A stretch of DNA of 46,211 nucleotides from Saprospiraceae bacterium (GTDB taxonomy: Bacteria; Bacteroidota; Bacteroidia; Chitinophagales; Saprospiraceae): positions 1-46,211 of the forward strand of contig JAGNSQ010000008.1 in NCBI GenBank assembly GCA_017987975.1, in the 5' to 3' direction. This document shows positions 1 through 8,952 of this stretch, piece by piece (position 1 is the stretch's first letter; every line of letters starts with the position of its first letter). A program made the translations under genes and the position numbers. Below the pieces are notes generated by a model, which did not search any database, was not told the DNA's origin, and was given only the letters and a program-made list of their open reading frames with translations.

Positions 1-150
1 ACCGACAGAGCCTACCTTATGTTTGAGGGTAAAATACTCAGGGCCGGCACCGCCGAACAGCTCGCAGAAGATGAAATTGTGAGAAAAGTCTACCTTGGAC
101 AAAATTTTGTGTTGCGCAAAAAACAACTTGCCGTTGAAACTGGAAATTAA
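1..150 (+). CDS. lptB: LPS export ABC transporter ATP-binding protein, C-terminal end (partial)
   Basis: The first 49 codons are open from the window edge in frame 1 and stop with TAA at 148-150. They read as the end of an ABC ATPase: the strand 'YLMFEGKILRAGTAEQL' followed by 'VRKVYLGQNFVL', which is the typical tail of LptB. LptB drives extraction of lipopolysaccharide from the inner membrane through LptFG and the LptA bridge. The Walker A and B motifs and the signature lie upstream of the window and cannot be checked. The next ORF overlaps this end by 17 nt, suggesting translational coupling. The family call rests on the short C-terminal tail only. Confidence 0.8.
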   Translation, partial: TDRAYLMFEGKILRAGTAEQLAEDEIVRKVYLGQNFVLRKKQLAVETGN

Positions 151-388
151 ATATTGTTTTTTTGTCTTTAGCGTTATTTTGTTCTTTTCTTGTGAAAAAA
201 AGGAAAGGACCGAGTTAACCATTGAAGAAAAGGTACTGTATGACAGCCTCAAGAGCCAGGCCTTCAAAGACATTAGATCAAAAACCGATGCCATTTGTGC
301 CAACATTTCAGATTCACTTTTTGCCGCTTACACAGACTCCATTTATGAAGTAAGGATGGCAGAAGTCAAACAGCTCTTTGAAGAATGA
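134..388 (+). CDS. small putative lipoprotein, unknown function
   Basis: This encodes 84 residues from a TTG at 134; an in-frame ATG at 95 would add 13 residues but overlap lptB by 56 nt. I prefer TTG because it gives a compact signal: a Lys-containing n-region, a hydrophobic stretch and a lipobox-like 'LFFSC' followed by charged residues (CEKKE). The mature part is short, acidic and helical, with no recognised domain. The stop overlaps the next start (ATGA at 385-388). It is probably an envelope protein made with the following gene. I do not recognise the family and propose no function. Confidence 0.6.
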   Translation: MKLEIKYCFFVFSVILFFSCEKKERTELTIEEKVLYDSLKSQAFKDIRSKTDAICANISDSLFAAYTDSIYEVRMAEVKQLFEE

Positions 389-720
389 AAAAAGGTAAGA
401 TAACAGGGCTGGCAGTAATTATCCTCTTGTGGGGGGCCATGGCATTTCAGCTTCCTAAAAGTGAGCCAACAAAGGTACCACCCCTGGTAAAAGAAAAGAT
501 TGACCAGGAAGTAGCCCAATACTATGCAGAGCGTCTCAGGATCTGCAAGCTCGATGCTTTGTTAAAGGCTGAGGATTATGTAGACAGCATTATAGTCAAC
601 AGGATCAACCTCAACATCATGAACGGAAAAATTTTTCCGAACAGGCCGGCACGACCCCCTTCACCGGGCTCCATTTTGTTGGACGACACCACGGTAATTG
701 CCCCCATTTTTAAGAAGTAG
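385..720 (+). CDS. small membrane-anchored or secreted protein, unknown function
   Basis: This encodes 111 residues starting at an ATG that overlaps the previous stop by 4 nt. Residues 1-22 form a positively charged n-region and hydrophobic core ending in 'WGAMAFQ', consistent with a signal peptide or anchor. The rest is a predicted helical stretch rich in Glu/Lys with a proline-rich patch (RPARPPSPG) near the C-terminus. Together with the preceding lipoprotein it forms a two-gene unit coupled to lptB. No family recognised. Confidence 0.6.
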   Translation: MKKGKITGLAVIILLWGAMAFQLPKSEPTKVPPLVKEKIDQEVAQYYAERLRICKLDALLKAEDYVDSIIVNRINLNIMNGKIFPNRPARPPSPGSILLDDTTVIAPIFKK

Positions 721-758
721 CCGCTAATTGTCTCATTAAGACGGATTTAACATTTCTG

Positions 759-793
759 TTTGACAAAATGCCAGACCGGCAGCGTTATCTTTG
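759..793 (+). promoter_or_regulatory. candidate Bacteroidota-type promoter (distal of two)
   Basis: TTTG at 759-762 and TATCTTTG at 786-793 are separated by 23 nt. This fits the TTG-N17-23-TAnnTTTG pattern known for Bacteroidota primary sigma factor promoters. It lies upstream of the DUF2723 gene. The spacing is at the long end, so it is weaker than the proximal candidate. Confidence 0.4.
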
Positions 794-831
794 CATTGCC
801 GGAAGACGGCCAAAGAAATGGTCAAACCCTG

Positions 832-860
832 TTGATTTTGGGGATAAATGACTATTTTTG
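832..860 (+). promoter_or_regulatory. candidate Bacteroidota-type promoter (proximal)
   Basis: TTG at 832-834 is followed after 18 nt by TATTTTTG at 853-860, an exact match to TAnnTTTG. Transcription would start about 40 nt before the ATG at 908. It is probably the main promoter for the run 908-6696. Confidence 0.5.
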
Positions 861-907
861 TGGCAATTTTAGATTAATCCAAATATTTATACATCAATAC
901 AACGCGT

Positions 908-3900
908 ATGCAGTCGTTTAAAAAACTCATCAACATTACGGGTTTAACCGTTTTGTTGATTTCATTTTTTGTGTACTACCTCACCGCAGAAAGAACCGGC
1001 AGTTTGTGGGATTGCGGAGAATTTATTCTGGGTGCTTATAAACTTCAGGTAGTTCACCCTCCCGGGGCCGGTTTGTTTGTATTGATTGGCAGAATGTTTA
1101 CCTGGATAGCTGATCTGGTGTCTGATAAACAAAGCGACATTGCCTTTGCGGTTAACCTGATGTCATCATTATCATCTGCTTTTGCAGCCATGTTTATGGC
1201 ATGGGTCACCATGCTGATGGGTAAAATGGCTTTGGTGGGAAGAGACGAGGAGCCTACATTTGGTCAAAATATTGGTCTGGCATTAGCAGGTTTGACTGCC
1301 GGCTTGTCAAGTGCCTTTATCACATCCGTTTGGTTTTCAGCTGTTGAAGGTGAAGTATATGCCATGTCAACCTTTTTCACTGCGCTGACTTTGTGGTCTG
1401 CCATCAAATGGTACCACCTTCCCGATGAAAATGAGCATGACCGTTGGTTGATTTTCAGTCTTTTTGCAGCAGGTCTTTCTATTGGGGTTCACTTGCTCAG
1501 CTTGCTTGCATTTCCGGCAATCGCCATGTTGTATTACTACAAAAAATACCAAAATAAATCCATTACCGGTCTGGGCATCAGCATCCTCCTGGGAGGTGTA
1601 GCCATCGCCTTTATCCAAAAACTGGTCATAGTGGGCATACCCAGCCTTTGGCAGAGCATGGAGCTATTTATGGTTAATTCATTGGGCATGCCTTTTCATT
1701 CGGGCATTGTACCCACCCTTATCATTGTGGGTGCTATGTGTTGGTTTGTATTGCGCACCGCACACAGAAGGGGCTCACAGCTGTTGCAAAACCTGGGCAT
1801 TGCCGCTACCTTGATTGTGATATCCTACAGTACCATCGGTGTGGTGGTGATCAGGGCCAACGCAGATACACCCGTCAATATGAACACACCTTCAGACGCC
1901 ATGCGTTTGATTCCTTATCTCAACCGTGAACAATACGGCGAAAGACCTTTGATCAAAGGGCCTCACTATTTGGCATCACCCTCCAATGTAGAGCGAACAC
2001 CCAGATACGGTAGGGTAGGCAACGAATATAAAATTACAGATGAGAAATACGATTACGTTTGGAAAAATTCTGATAAAATAATTTTCCCACGTATCGGTCA
2101 TCAGGACAAAGCTGACCTTCACCAGCAATACAAAGAATACCTGACCGGCAGGGGAGAAGGAAAGCCTGACTTTGGGTATAACATAGCTTATTTCCGCCAC
2201 TACCAATTGAGGTACATGTACTGGAGATACTTTATGTGGAATTTTGCAGGTAGGCAGAATGGCGATCAGGGCACCGGCATCTGGGACAAAAAAGATGGTA
2301 ACTGGATCAGTGGCATCGATGCTATTGATGAATCGAGAACCTATAAAAACGATTTGGCACCAGCCGGTATCACAGAAAATCCTGCCAGAAATACTTACTA
2401 CTTTATACCTCTATTGCTAGGTATGTTGGGTATGGTCTTCCATTTTGGAAAATCAAGAAAAGAATTTTTAGCCTTGTTGATGCTTTTTGTAACCACAGGT
2501 CTGGGCATCATTATTTATTCCAACCAGCCTCCAATCGAGCCAAGAGAAAGAGACTACGTTTTGGTAGGAAGCTTTATCACTTTCTGTATTTGGATTGGCT
2601 TCGGTGTGCTAGCCATCGCCGACTTACTGGCATCAAAAGTAAAGATGCCTGGACTTGCGGCTTCTGGTCTTGCAGGCCTCCTAGGCCTGGCAGCTCCTGC
2701 CATCCTGCTGACTCAAAATTTTGACGATCACGATAGAAGTGAACACTATGCCTCGAGAGACTATGCTGCCAACTTCCTTAATTCATTGGATAAAAATGCC
2801 ATTATCTTTACCTATGGTGACAATGACACCTATCCATTGTGGTATGTGCAGGAAGTAGAAAACATAAGACGAGATGTAAGGGTGGTCAACTTATCTCTGA
2901 TCCAGGTAGATTGGTACATCGACAAGCTTCGCAAAAAAGTCAATGAAAGTGCTCCTATCAAAATGACCGTTCCACAGGAGAGCTATAATGGCAAAAATAT
3001 GAATCAGGTCTTCTTCACAGAGCAGACCTCACCGCAGCGACTCAACATTATTGACGTGCTTAACAAACTGGCGTCGGATGTAAAAACAACAGAAGGATAC
3101 CCTAACCTCAGTTATAAAAATTATTACATCCCTGTTAAACGCAACCCAAGTCTGTTTGAATTAGATTCAATACCCGTGCTGGATTCTATTCCGGTTAATA
3201 TTCCGGAGGGTAGCAGGTACCTGACAAAAGATGACATTGCCATCCTCGATCTGATTGCTTCAAACATCAATGACAGGCCTATCTACTTCTCTGTTACTTG
3301 TAAAAATGACAAACTACAGGGATTAAATGACTTCATGCAATTGGAAGGTATGGGCTTGAGGGTAATACCTGCCTTTAGCCCATCTGATAGGGCTTTCTCT
3401 ATCTATGGCAGTGGTAGGGTAGCAACTGATAAATTGTTTAACCACATCACCAAAGACTGGGCCTGGGGTAATTTTGACAAGGTAAAAACCCATGTGGATA
3501 AGTCGTACCTGGCAGAAATTCAGGCCATGAAACTGACCATGTTGAGAGGCTGTTATGCTTTATTGGCGCAACGCGACAGCACCCGTGCTGCCCAATTGGC
3601 CAATAAATACTTTGAAGCCTTCCCTGCGATCAACTTCCAGTACGACGCCGGCATTGTACCTTTTTTAAATGTAATGGTGAATGCGGGAGATTTTGAAAAT
3701 GCTAAAAAACACATCAAAATCCTGGCTCAGGAAACCAAGGCTTATGGCGACTTTTTCCAAACCTTAAAAGCGAGTGAATTGATTTCTTTTGGTCAGGATG
3801 TGGATCTCTATGGACAATGTGCCATGGATGTAAAACAGTTGGCTGCCAAAACCAAAGATGCCGCCTTCGAAAAAGAGATCAATGACCTGATTGGCGACCT

Positions 3901-3949
3901 TGATACGCGATTAGGGGTATTGAATCAGGGATTGAGACAAGCGCAATAA
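908..3949 (+). CDS. DUF2723 (TMEM260-like) polytopic membrane protein, putative GT-C glycosyltransferase
   Basis: This encodes 1013 residues. The N-terminal ~230 residues carry several hydrophobic helices; the signature 'SLWDCGEF' (Asp35, Glu38) sits after the first membrane segment, where GT-C fold enzymes place catalytic acidic residues. Further helices occur up to about residue 600, followed by a large soluble domain and a C-terminal helical part resembling TPR repeats. The family is widespread in Bacteroidota and related to eukaryotic TMEM260, an O-mannosyltransferase; transfer of a lipid-linked sugar to secreted proteins is therefore a reasonable inference but is not shown here. The stop is one base before the rpiB ATG, so the two are co-transcribed. 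Sugar-phosphate metabolism next door is compatible with a glycosylation role. Confidence 0.85.
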   Translation: MQSFKKLINITGLTVLLISFFVYYLTAERTGSLWDCGEFILGAYKLQVVHPPGAGLFVLIGRMFTWIADLVSDKQSDIAFAVNLMSSLSSAFAAMFMAWVTMLMGKMALVGRDEEPTFGQNIGLALAGLTAGLSSAFITSVWFSAVEGEVYAMSTFFTALTLWSAIKWYHLPDENEHDRWLIFSLFAAGLSIGVHLLSLLAFPAIAMLYYYKKYQNKSITGLGISILLGGVAIAFIQKLVIVGIPSLWQSMELFMVNSLGMPFHSGIVPTLIIVGAMCWFVLRTAHRRGSQLLQNLGIAATLIVISYSTIGVVVIRANADTPVNMNTPSDAMRLIPYLNREQYGERPLIKGPHYLASPSNVERTPRYGRVGNEYKITDEKYDYVWKNSDKIIFPRIGHQDKADLHQQYKEYLTGRGEGKPDFGYNIAYFRHYQLRYMYWRYFMWNFAGRQNGDQGTGIWDKKDGNWISGIDAIDESRTYKNDLAPAGITENPARNTYYFIPLLLGMLGMVFHFGKSRKEFLALLMLFVTTGLGIIIYSNQPPIEPRERDYVLVGSFITFCIWIGFGVLAIADLLASKVKMPGLAASGLAGLLGLAAPAILLTQNFDDHDRSEHYASRDYAANFLNSLDKNAIIFTYGDNDTYPLWYVQEVENIRRDVRVVNLSLIQVDWYIDKLRKKVNESAPIKMTVPQESYNGKNMNQVFFTEQTSPQRLNIIDVLNKLASDVKTTEGYPNLSYKNYYIPVKRNPSLFELDSIPVLDSIPVNIPEGSRYLTKDDIAILDLIASNINDRPIYFSVTCKNDKLQGLNDFMQLEGMGLRVIPAFSPSDRAFSIYGSGRVATDKLFNHITKDWAWGNFDKVKTHVDKSYLAEIQAMKLTMLRGCYALLAQRDSTRAAQLANKYFEAFPAINFQYDAGIVPFLNVMVNAGDFENAKKHIKILAQETKAYGDFFQTLKASELISFGQDVDLYGQCAMDVKQLAAKTKDAAFEKEINDLIGDLDTRLGVLNQGLRQAQ

Positions 3950-3950
3950 A

Positions 3951-4388
3951 ATGAGTAAATTGACGATAGCCATAGGCAGTGACCATGCCGGTTTTGCCTA
4001 CAAAGAAAAAATAAAACAGACCCTGAAAAGAGGGGGACACGAGGTATTGGATAAGGGTACATTTGGCGAAGCTTCGGTTGATTATCCGGATTTCGCCCAC
4101 CCTGTGGCCAATGCTGTTGAAAGTGGAGAAGCCAATTGGGGCATTTTAATTTGTGGCAGTGGTAATGGAGTGGCCATTACTGCCAATAAGCACGCCGGAA
4201 TCAGGGCAGCCCTGTGCTGGAAAGAAGAGCTGGCCAGGCTGGCACGTGCTCACAACGATGCCAATGTTTTGTGTATTCCCGCTCGTTTTGTTTCACTGGA
4301 TCTGGCAAAAAAAATGATTAAATCCTTCTTAAATGAGCCTTTTGAAGGTGGAAGACACCTCAACAGAGTTCAAAAAATAACTTGTTAA
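3951..4388 (+). CDS. rpiB: ribose-5-phosphate isomerase B
   Basis: This encodes 145 residues, the usual length for the RpiB/LacAB family. It interconverts ribose 5-phosphate and ribulose 5-phosphate in the non-oxidative pentose phosphate pathway in the cytoplasm. Visible signatures are 'GSDHAG' (Asp11, His12), the phosphate-binding and catalytic 'CGSGNG' loop (Cys68) and 'ARAHNDANVL' (His101). The ATG lies one base after the DUF2723 stop. Downstream the M28 peptidase follows with a short gap, so this is an internal operon gene. Confidence 0.93.
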   Translation: MSKLTIAIGSDHAGFAYKEKIKQTLKRGGHEVLDKGTFGEASVDYPDFAHPVANAVESGEANWGILICGSGNGVAITANKHAGIRAALCWKEELARLARAHNDANVLCIPARFVSLDLAKKMIKSFLNEPFEGGRHLNRVQKITC

Positions 4389-4414
4389 AACAACACCCCT
4401 ATTATAAACCTATC

Positions 4415-6046
4415 ATGTTAAAAAAGAACCTTTATTTTTATTCCTTTCTTGCACTGAGTTTACCTGTTTTCGGACAGTTTCAAAGCGGCGTTACCCTTCC
4501 TAACAAAGACAAGGCCATTGTTGCAGATGAAACCGATCCTGCTGTTAAATATGCAAAAACCATCACAGCAGAAGATTTAAAAAAACACCTTACCATCATC
4601 GCCTCGCCAGCTTATGAAGGCAGGGAGACAGGGCAGCCAGGCAATGTAAAAGCCGCTGCCTATATCGCCAAACAGTTTGATGCCTACCTGCTCGACCAGG
4701 CTCCCGGAGTCAATGAATTCAGGCAACCCGTTGATTTTACCTTTTCTTCATGGGATGATACAGATATTTATGTCAATGGAGCCAGATTTCGCCACCTATG
4801 GGACTACCTGGCTTTCCCTACCAAAAATGGAGATCTTCCCCTGCTCGAATCCAAGGATGTTCTATTTGTTGGCTTCGGCATTGATAGTCCGAAGTATACT
4901 GACTACAAAGGCAAGGACAAAGATTTTAAAGGAAAGATAATTGTTATCAATAAGGGCGAACCAATGAAAGCCGATAGTAATTACTGGATCAGTGGTACAC
5001 GCGAAACCTCAGAGTGGGCTAGTGTTGAAAAAAAATTGATGACCGCCAAAGCGAAAGGAGTGTCGTTGGTTTTAATCATTGAAGACGACATCAAAAAGGC
5101 CATTGGAGAAAACAGAAATCAATTAATGGGCCCAACGGTTCAGTTAGGTGATCACACCAAAGATGTGATAGCTTACCCTAATCACGCTTACATATCCACG
5201 ACCATCGCCAAAGAACTTTTTGGCACAGAAGATGAAAAAATTATCAAGGAAAGAGAGAACATCAAAAACAAAGGCAAGTTTAAACCGGTAAAATTGAAGT
5301 CTCATTTTCAGATTAACCTCAAAAAAAAGGTAAACGGAATTAAAAGCCAGAATGTAATTGGTGTGATCCCTGGTAAAAGTAAGCCTGACGAAGTAGTTAT
5401 TGTATCTGCGCACTACGATCACCTTGGCAAAAAAGGAGATCAGATATTTCATGGTGCTGATGACAATGGATCGGGCACCAGTACCATCATGGAATTGGCG
5501 CAGGCTTTTGCAGAAGCCAGGGGCGACGGTTTCAGGCCTGAAAGAACGGTTGTATTTATGTTGGTGACCGGCGAAGAAAAGGGACTGTTGGGATCTGAAT
5601 ACTATGTCAATAATCCTTTGTACCCACTTGCCAATACGGTGGCCGATGTAAACGTTGACATGGTGGGCAGACAAGATGATAAATACAAAGATAATCCCGA
5701 TTATATTTATGTAATTGGCTCTGACAGACTTTCTACCGATTTACACAAAATCAACGAAAGTGTCAATCAAAAATACTGTCAGCTGACCCTTGATTATACT
5801 TATAATAGTGAGAGTGATCCCAACAGGTATTACTATCGATCAGATCACTACAACTTTGCAGAAAAGGGAATTCCGGCAATTTTTTATTTCAATGGTGTTC
5901 ACGCTGATTACCACCAGCCTACAGATACTGCCGATAAGATCAATTACGAAAAAATGGCAAAAGTGGGTCGCTTGATCTTCCATACCATTTGGGAATTAGC
6001 CAACCGACCAGAAAGAATTGTTGTGGATGTACAACCGATGAAATAA
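4415..6046 (+). CDS. secreted M28 family zinc metallopeptidase
   Basis: This encodes 543 residues from the ATG at 4415. An upstream in-frame start at 4382 overlaps rpiB and would place 11 extra residues before an otherwise normal signal peptide (charged 'MLKKN', hydrophobic core, 'VFGQ'). The N-terminal half resembles the PA-type insert region found in many M28 enzymes. The C-terminal catalytic domain shows 'AHYDH' (His333), 'GADDNGSG' (Asp349/350), 'GEEKG' (Glu387/388), 'NVDMVGR' and a final 'DYHQPTDT' histidine, so the two-zinc ligand set looks complete. M28 enzymes are aminopeptidases or carboxypeptidases; the substrate cannot be read here. It is probably periplasmic or exported. Its stop overlaps the next start by one base. 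Confidence 0.9.
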   Translation: MLKKNLYFYSFLALSLPVFGQFQSGVTLPNKDKAIVADETDPAVKYAKTITAEDLKKHLTIIASPAYEGRETGQPGNVKAAAYIAKQFDAYLLDQAPGVNEFRQPVDFTFSSWDDTDIYVNGARFRHLWDYLAFPTKNGDLPLLESKDVLFVGFGIDSPKYTDYKGKDKDFKGKIIVINKGEPMKADSNYWISGTRETSEWASVEKKLMTAKAKGVSLVLIIEDDIKKAIGENRNQLMGPTVQLGDHTKDVIAYPNHAYISTTIAKELFGTEDEKIIKERENIKNKGKFKPVKLKSHFQINLKKKVNGIKSQNVIGVIPGKSKPDEVVIVSAHYDHLGKKGDQIFHGADDNGSGTSTIMELAQAFAEARGDGFRPERTVVFMLVTGEEKGLLGSEYYVNNPLYPLANTVADVNVDMVGRQDDKYKDNPDYIYVIGSDRLSTDLHKINESVNQKYCQLTLDYTYNSESDPNRYYYRSDHYNFAEKGIPAIFYFNGVHADYHQPTDTADKINYEKMAKVGRLIFHTIWELANRPERIVVDVQPMK

Positions 6047-6696
6047 TGTCCTGGCGGCCCGGTAAGTTTGACTATGTCTTTTTTTTCCTGGTCTTTCTGG
6101 ATGTGTGGGCCATGCACATGTACCCGGGGCTGAGGCTATTGACCAAGCCCCTCATTGTATCCTCCTTATTGGTGCATTATGTGATGAAGGTTGGTGATCA
6201 CCAGCATCCAGTCATCCTTACAGCCCTGATCTTTGCTTTATTGGGAGATATCTTTCTGATGTTCGATGCCCCTCCTTTTTTTCAGTTGGGGCTGGGCGCA
6301 TTTTTAGTAATGCAGCTTTGTTATACCTCTTATTTTTCTCAGCAGAAAAAAGAAATGAATTCTCTTAAATGGGGCATAGTGGGGGGGGTAGTTCTAATAG
6401 CTCTTTTGTTTAATCTTTTTTATCACTCATCATTTGGCGCATTAAAATGGCCGGTATTGTTTTATACCCTGGCTATTACTGCCATGGTGGTAACGGCTAT
6501 AAGACAGACCGGTTCATCTTTGCTTTTTTATGGAGCATTGTTATTTATGGTCTCAGATCTGAGTCTGGCATACCATAAATTTGTGGCCTCTATACCCATG
6601 AGTGGTGTACTTGTAATGCTTACCTATGCCCTTGCACAATGGTTCATCGTCAAAGGCATCCTGAATGTCGAAAGTCAAAGGGTTAACAAAGCTTAA
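6046..6696 (+). CDS. YhhN/TMEM86 family membrane protein (lysoplasmalogenase-like)
   Basis: This encodes 216 residues from the ATG at 6046, which shares its A with the preceding TAA stop; an upstream in-frame start would lie inside the peptidase gene. It has about seven to eight hydrophobic segments. The conserved family stretches 'ALLGDIFLMF' and 'FMVSDLSLAYHKF' carry the membrane-embedded acidic residues of the YhhN/TMEM86 family. Eukaryotic TMEM86B hydrolyses the vinyl ether bond of lysoplasmalogen; bacterial members are annotated by similarity only. It is the last gene of the 908-6696 run, and its stop abuts the stop of the convergent oxidoreductase with no space for a terminator. Confidence 0.82.
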   Translation: MSWRPGKFDYVFFFLVFLDVWAMHMYPGLRLLTKPLIVSSLLVHYVMKVGDHQHPVILTALIFALLGDIFLMFDAPPFFQLGLGAFLVMQLCYTSYFSQQKKEMNSLKWGIVGGVVLIALLFNLFYHSSFGALKWPVLFYTLAITAMVVTAIRQTGSSLLFYGALLFMVSDLSLAYHKFVASIPMSGVLVMLTYALAQWFIVKGILNVESQRVNKA

Positions 6697-8061
6697 TTAA
6701 AGTGCAATCGTTTTCAGCTGTAGTCTACTTTCCTCAGCGGCAAATCCCATTTTATGGCTGTCCATCGAAGCCTCTAAAGTGGATGTGAGCAAGCTCTCGT
6801 CTTTGTTTTCTACAGCCCTCAAAAAGTCACGCAGCAAGCCCCAGTCACCACCTCCGTGACCTGAGCCGGTAGCATGGTCTTTGGTCAACCACTCCGTAAC
6901 TTCGTCAGTAGCAAAATTGGCTACAGTGAGCACATCTTCATCTCCTACAATACAGCCCATGGAGCCCATAATCCTGGTTCTTCTACCATGATAATTGGTA
7001 AAGGCCTCCATGTTGAATCCAGCGGTGATTCCACCATCAAATTGCATGGAAACCACCTGGTGGTCAGCCACATTGTTGTCGCATCGATAAACACATCTGC
7101 CATAAGGCCCTGTTTTGAGCAAATTCAATATGGCGTCTCCTTTTTTATCTTCTTCTGTCGGCAGGTCCATTGCATAGATGTACCTCCTGCCACGGTGATA
7201 AATTTTTAAGGCAGAATAAGGACATGACGCTTCCACGGCACAACCGTCAGTACAGCGACTGGTAGAGCCAGGAGGCGCGTTTTCTGACTTAAACCAGGAC
7301 AAAGATCCAAAAGAGTTGATGTGGGTGCATTTTTTACCTATCCACCATCTCAGCATATCCAGATCGTGGCATGATTTGGCCAGAATGATGGGATTGGTAT
7401 CTTCTGCTACCCGCCAGTTGCCGCGCACAAATGAATGCGACATGTGTTCTCTTTCGATGGGCTCAAAATGTTGGATGCTGATCAGCTGACCCAGCACCCC
7501 ACTATCGAGGACCTCTTTTACTTTTCTATAATAGGGAGCATACCTAAGTACGTGACAAACCGCTACAATGGCTTTTTTCTTTTTTTGCAGTTGTAATATA
7601 TCATTGCATTCTTGCCACGTTTGTGCAATGGGTTTTTCAAGAAGAAGATGATAACCCATTTCAAGTGCAGCCATCGCCGGTCCGTAATGCAGATTATCAG
7701 GTGTGGTAACTATGATAAAATCAGCAAATTTGGGTCGCTTAAAAACATCCTCCCAGGTTACAAATTGATTTTCCGGGGCTATGCTGTGTTTTTCTGAATA
7801 CCGTTGTCTCCTTAACGGAATGGGTTCTGCTACCCCCACAATATCCAGTTCTTCGGGAAAATTGGCGGCATAGTTGCCATACACATTGCCCCTGTTGCCA
7901 GCCCCACAGGTTATTGCCGTCATTTTCCGACCGGCCGCCATTTGGGTAAATCCTAAGGTTGCAGGTTGGTATTCGAGAGTTGTTTTGCTTAGTCCTGCCA
8001 ATCCCAGGCCAAGGCTGCTTCCGCCCAATGTTTTCAATATATCGCGTCTAGTCCATTCCAT
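6697..8061 (-). CDS. Gfo/Idh/MocA family oxidoreductase with Tat-type signal
   Basis: This encodes 454 residues. Residues 1-30 contain 'TRRDILKTLGG' followed by a Gly/Leu/Ala-rich hydrophobic stretch, a twin-arginine-type signal. An N-terminal Rossmann domain with a glycine-rich turn ('CGAGNRGNVYG') is followed by the family motif 'LLEKPIAQT', where the EKP lysine is catalytic in relatives. A cysteine cluster 'CTDGCAVEASCPYSA' (about residues 262-280) occurs in many members of this subgroup. These enzymes oxidise or reduce sugars or sugar derivatives with NAD(P); the substrate is not deducible. Export of a folded, cofactor-bound enzyme fits the Tat signal. It is divergent from fabG and convergent with the YhhN gene. 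Confidence 0.9.
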   Translation of the reverse strand: MEWTRRDILKTLGGSSLGLGLAGLSKTTLEYQPATLGFTQMAAGRKMTAITCGAGNRGNVYGNYAANFPEELDIVGVAEPIPLRRQRYSEKHSIAPENQFVTWEDVFKRPKFADFIIVTTPDNLHYGPAMAALEMGYHLLLEKPIAQTWQECNDILQLQKKKKAIVAVCHVLRYAPYYRKVKEVLDSGVLGQLISIQHFEPIEREHMSHSFVRGNWRVAEDTNPIILAKSCHDLDMLRWWIGKKCTHINSFGSLSWFKSENAPPGSTSRCTDGCAVEASCPYSALKIYHRGRRYIYAMDLPTEEDKKGDAILNLLKTGPYGRCVYRCDNNVADHQVVSMQFDGGITAGFNMEAFTNYHGRRTRIMGSMGCIVGDEDVLTVANFATDEVTEWLTKDHATGSGHGGGDWGLLRDFLRAVENKDESLLTSTLEASMDSHKMGFAAEESRLQLKTIAL

Positions 8062-8104
8062 TTATGAGTAGTTTGAAGTCAACAATATTACAATTAAGTG
8101 TGGG

Positions 8105-8137
8105 TAAATATAGCTTTTTTCCTACTTTCGCACGCAA
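8105..8137 (-). promoter_or_regulatory. candidate promoter for the Gfo/Idh/MocA gene
   Basis: Read on the minus strand, TTG (8137-8135) is followed after 22 nt by TATATTTA (8112-8105), one mismatch from TAnnTTTG. It lies about 45 nt before the minus-strand ATG, in the short divergent region shared with fabG. Confidence 0.3.
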
Positions 8138-8160
8138 TACCTTATAAAAGACAGAATAAA

Positions 8161-8907
8161 ATGAAATTGTTGAGTGGAAAAACGGCATTGGTAACAGGAG
8201 GGTCAAGAGGCATCGGAGAAGCCATTGTAAAAGCATACGCAGCCCAGGGAGCCAATATTGCCTTCACATATTTGAGCAGTGAAGAAAAGGCGATGGCCAT
8301 CGTTGCTGATTTGGAGGCCATGGGGGTTAAAGCCAAAGCCTATAAATCGGATGCAGCAGATTTTCAGCAGGCCGAACAACTGACCGAGCTTGTACAGACC
8401 GATTTTGGTACTATCGACATACTGATCAACAATGCGGGCATCACCAAAGATACCCTTATGCTACGGATGACTGAAGAGCAATGGGATGAGGTCATAAGAG
8501 TAAACCTCAAATCAGTGTTCAATCTTACCAAGCACGTACTCAAATCAATGCTGAAACAAAAATCGGGATCGATCATCAATATGGGATCCGTGGTAGGTGT
8601 ATTTGGCAATGCCGGTCAAGCTAACTACTCCGCATCCAAAGCCGGAATCATCGGTTTTAGCAAATCCATTGCCAAGGAAGTAGGCTCGAGGGGCATCAGG
8701 TGCAATGTGATCACTCCCGGTTTTATTGAAACCGATATGACTCATGCCCTAACCGAAGAGCAGCGCAAAGCCTATGAAGCCAATATCCCGCTTAAAAGAT
8801 TGGGTAAAGGCGACGATGTGGCCAATGCCTGTATATTTTTGGGTAGCGATATGAGTACATACGTTACCGGACAGGTAATAAGTGTATGTGGCGGGTTGCT
8901 TGATTAA
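8161..8907 (+). CDS. fabG: 3-oxoacyl-[acyl-carrier-protein] reductase
   Basis: This encodes 248 residues from the ATG at 8161; an in-frame start at 8098 would add 21 residues without similarity to the family. It is a classical short-chain dehydrogenase: 'TGGSRGIGE' cofactor loop (residues 12-20), 'NNAG' (90-93), catalytic Ser143, Tyr156 and Lys160, and 'PGFIETDM' further on. FabG reduces 3-oxoacyl-ACP with NADPH in fatty acid elongation in the cytoplasm. The length and 'INNAGITKD' favour FabG over other SDR members. It stands alone here, without other fab genes. Confidence 0.88.
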   Translation: MKLLSGKTALVTGGSRGIGEAIVKAYAAQGANIAFTYLSSEEKAMAIVADLEAMGVKAKAYKSDAADFQQAEQLTELVQTDFGTIDILINNAGITKDTLMLRMTEEQWDEVIRVNLKSVFNLTKHVLKSMLKQKSGSIINMGSVVGVFGNAGQANYSASKAGIIGFSKSIAKEVGSRGIRCNVITPGFIETDMTHALTEEQRKAYEANIPLKRLGKGDDVANACIFLGSDMSTYVTGQVISVCGGLLD

Positions 8908-8920
8908 CCCAGCAAAAGAA

Positions 8921-8945
8921 AGGGACCGTCTGTTCGACAGTCCCT
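8921..8945 (-). terminator. intrinsic terminator of the small minus-strand gene
   Basis: AGGGAC (8921-8926) pairs with GTCCCT (8940-8945), with an inner GTC/GAC pair around a five-base loop. On the minus strand the hairpin is followed by TTCTTTTG; on the plus strand no T-run follows. It starts 7 nt after the stop of the 34-codon minus-strand ORF, so it most likely ends that transcript. It may also slow readthrough from fabG. Confidence 0.6.
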
Positions 8946-8952
8946 CATCCAA

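Noticed and set aside
5144-5674. 176-codon minus-strand ORF inside the M28 gene
   Set aside because: Antisense shadow of a clear peptidase gene; no recognisable domain and no promoter.
7470-7510. A cysteine cluster in the Gfo/Idh protein as an unusual iron-sulfur insertion
   Set aside because: The cluster (encoded near 7220-7280) is a common feature of this oxidoreductase subgroup from memory, so it is not novel; no cluster is encoded at 7470-7510.
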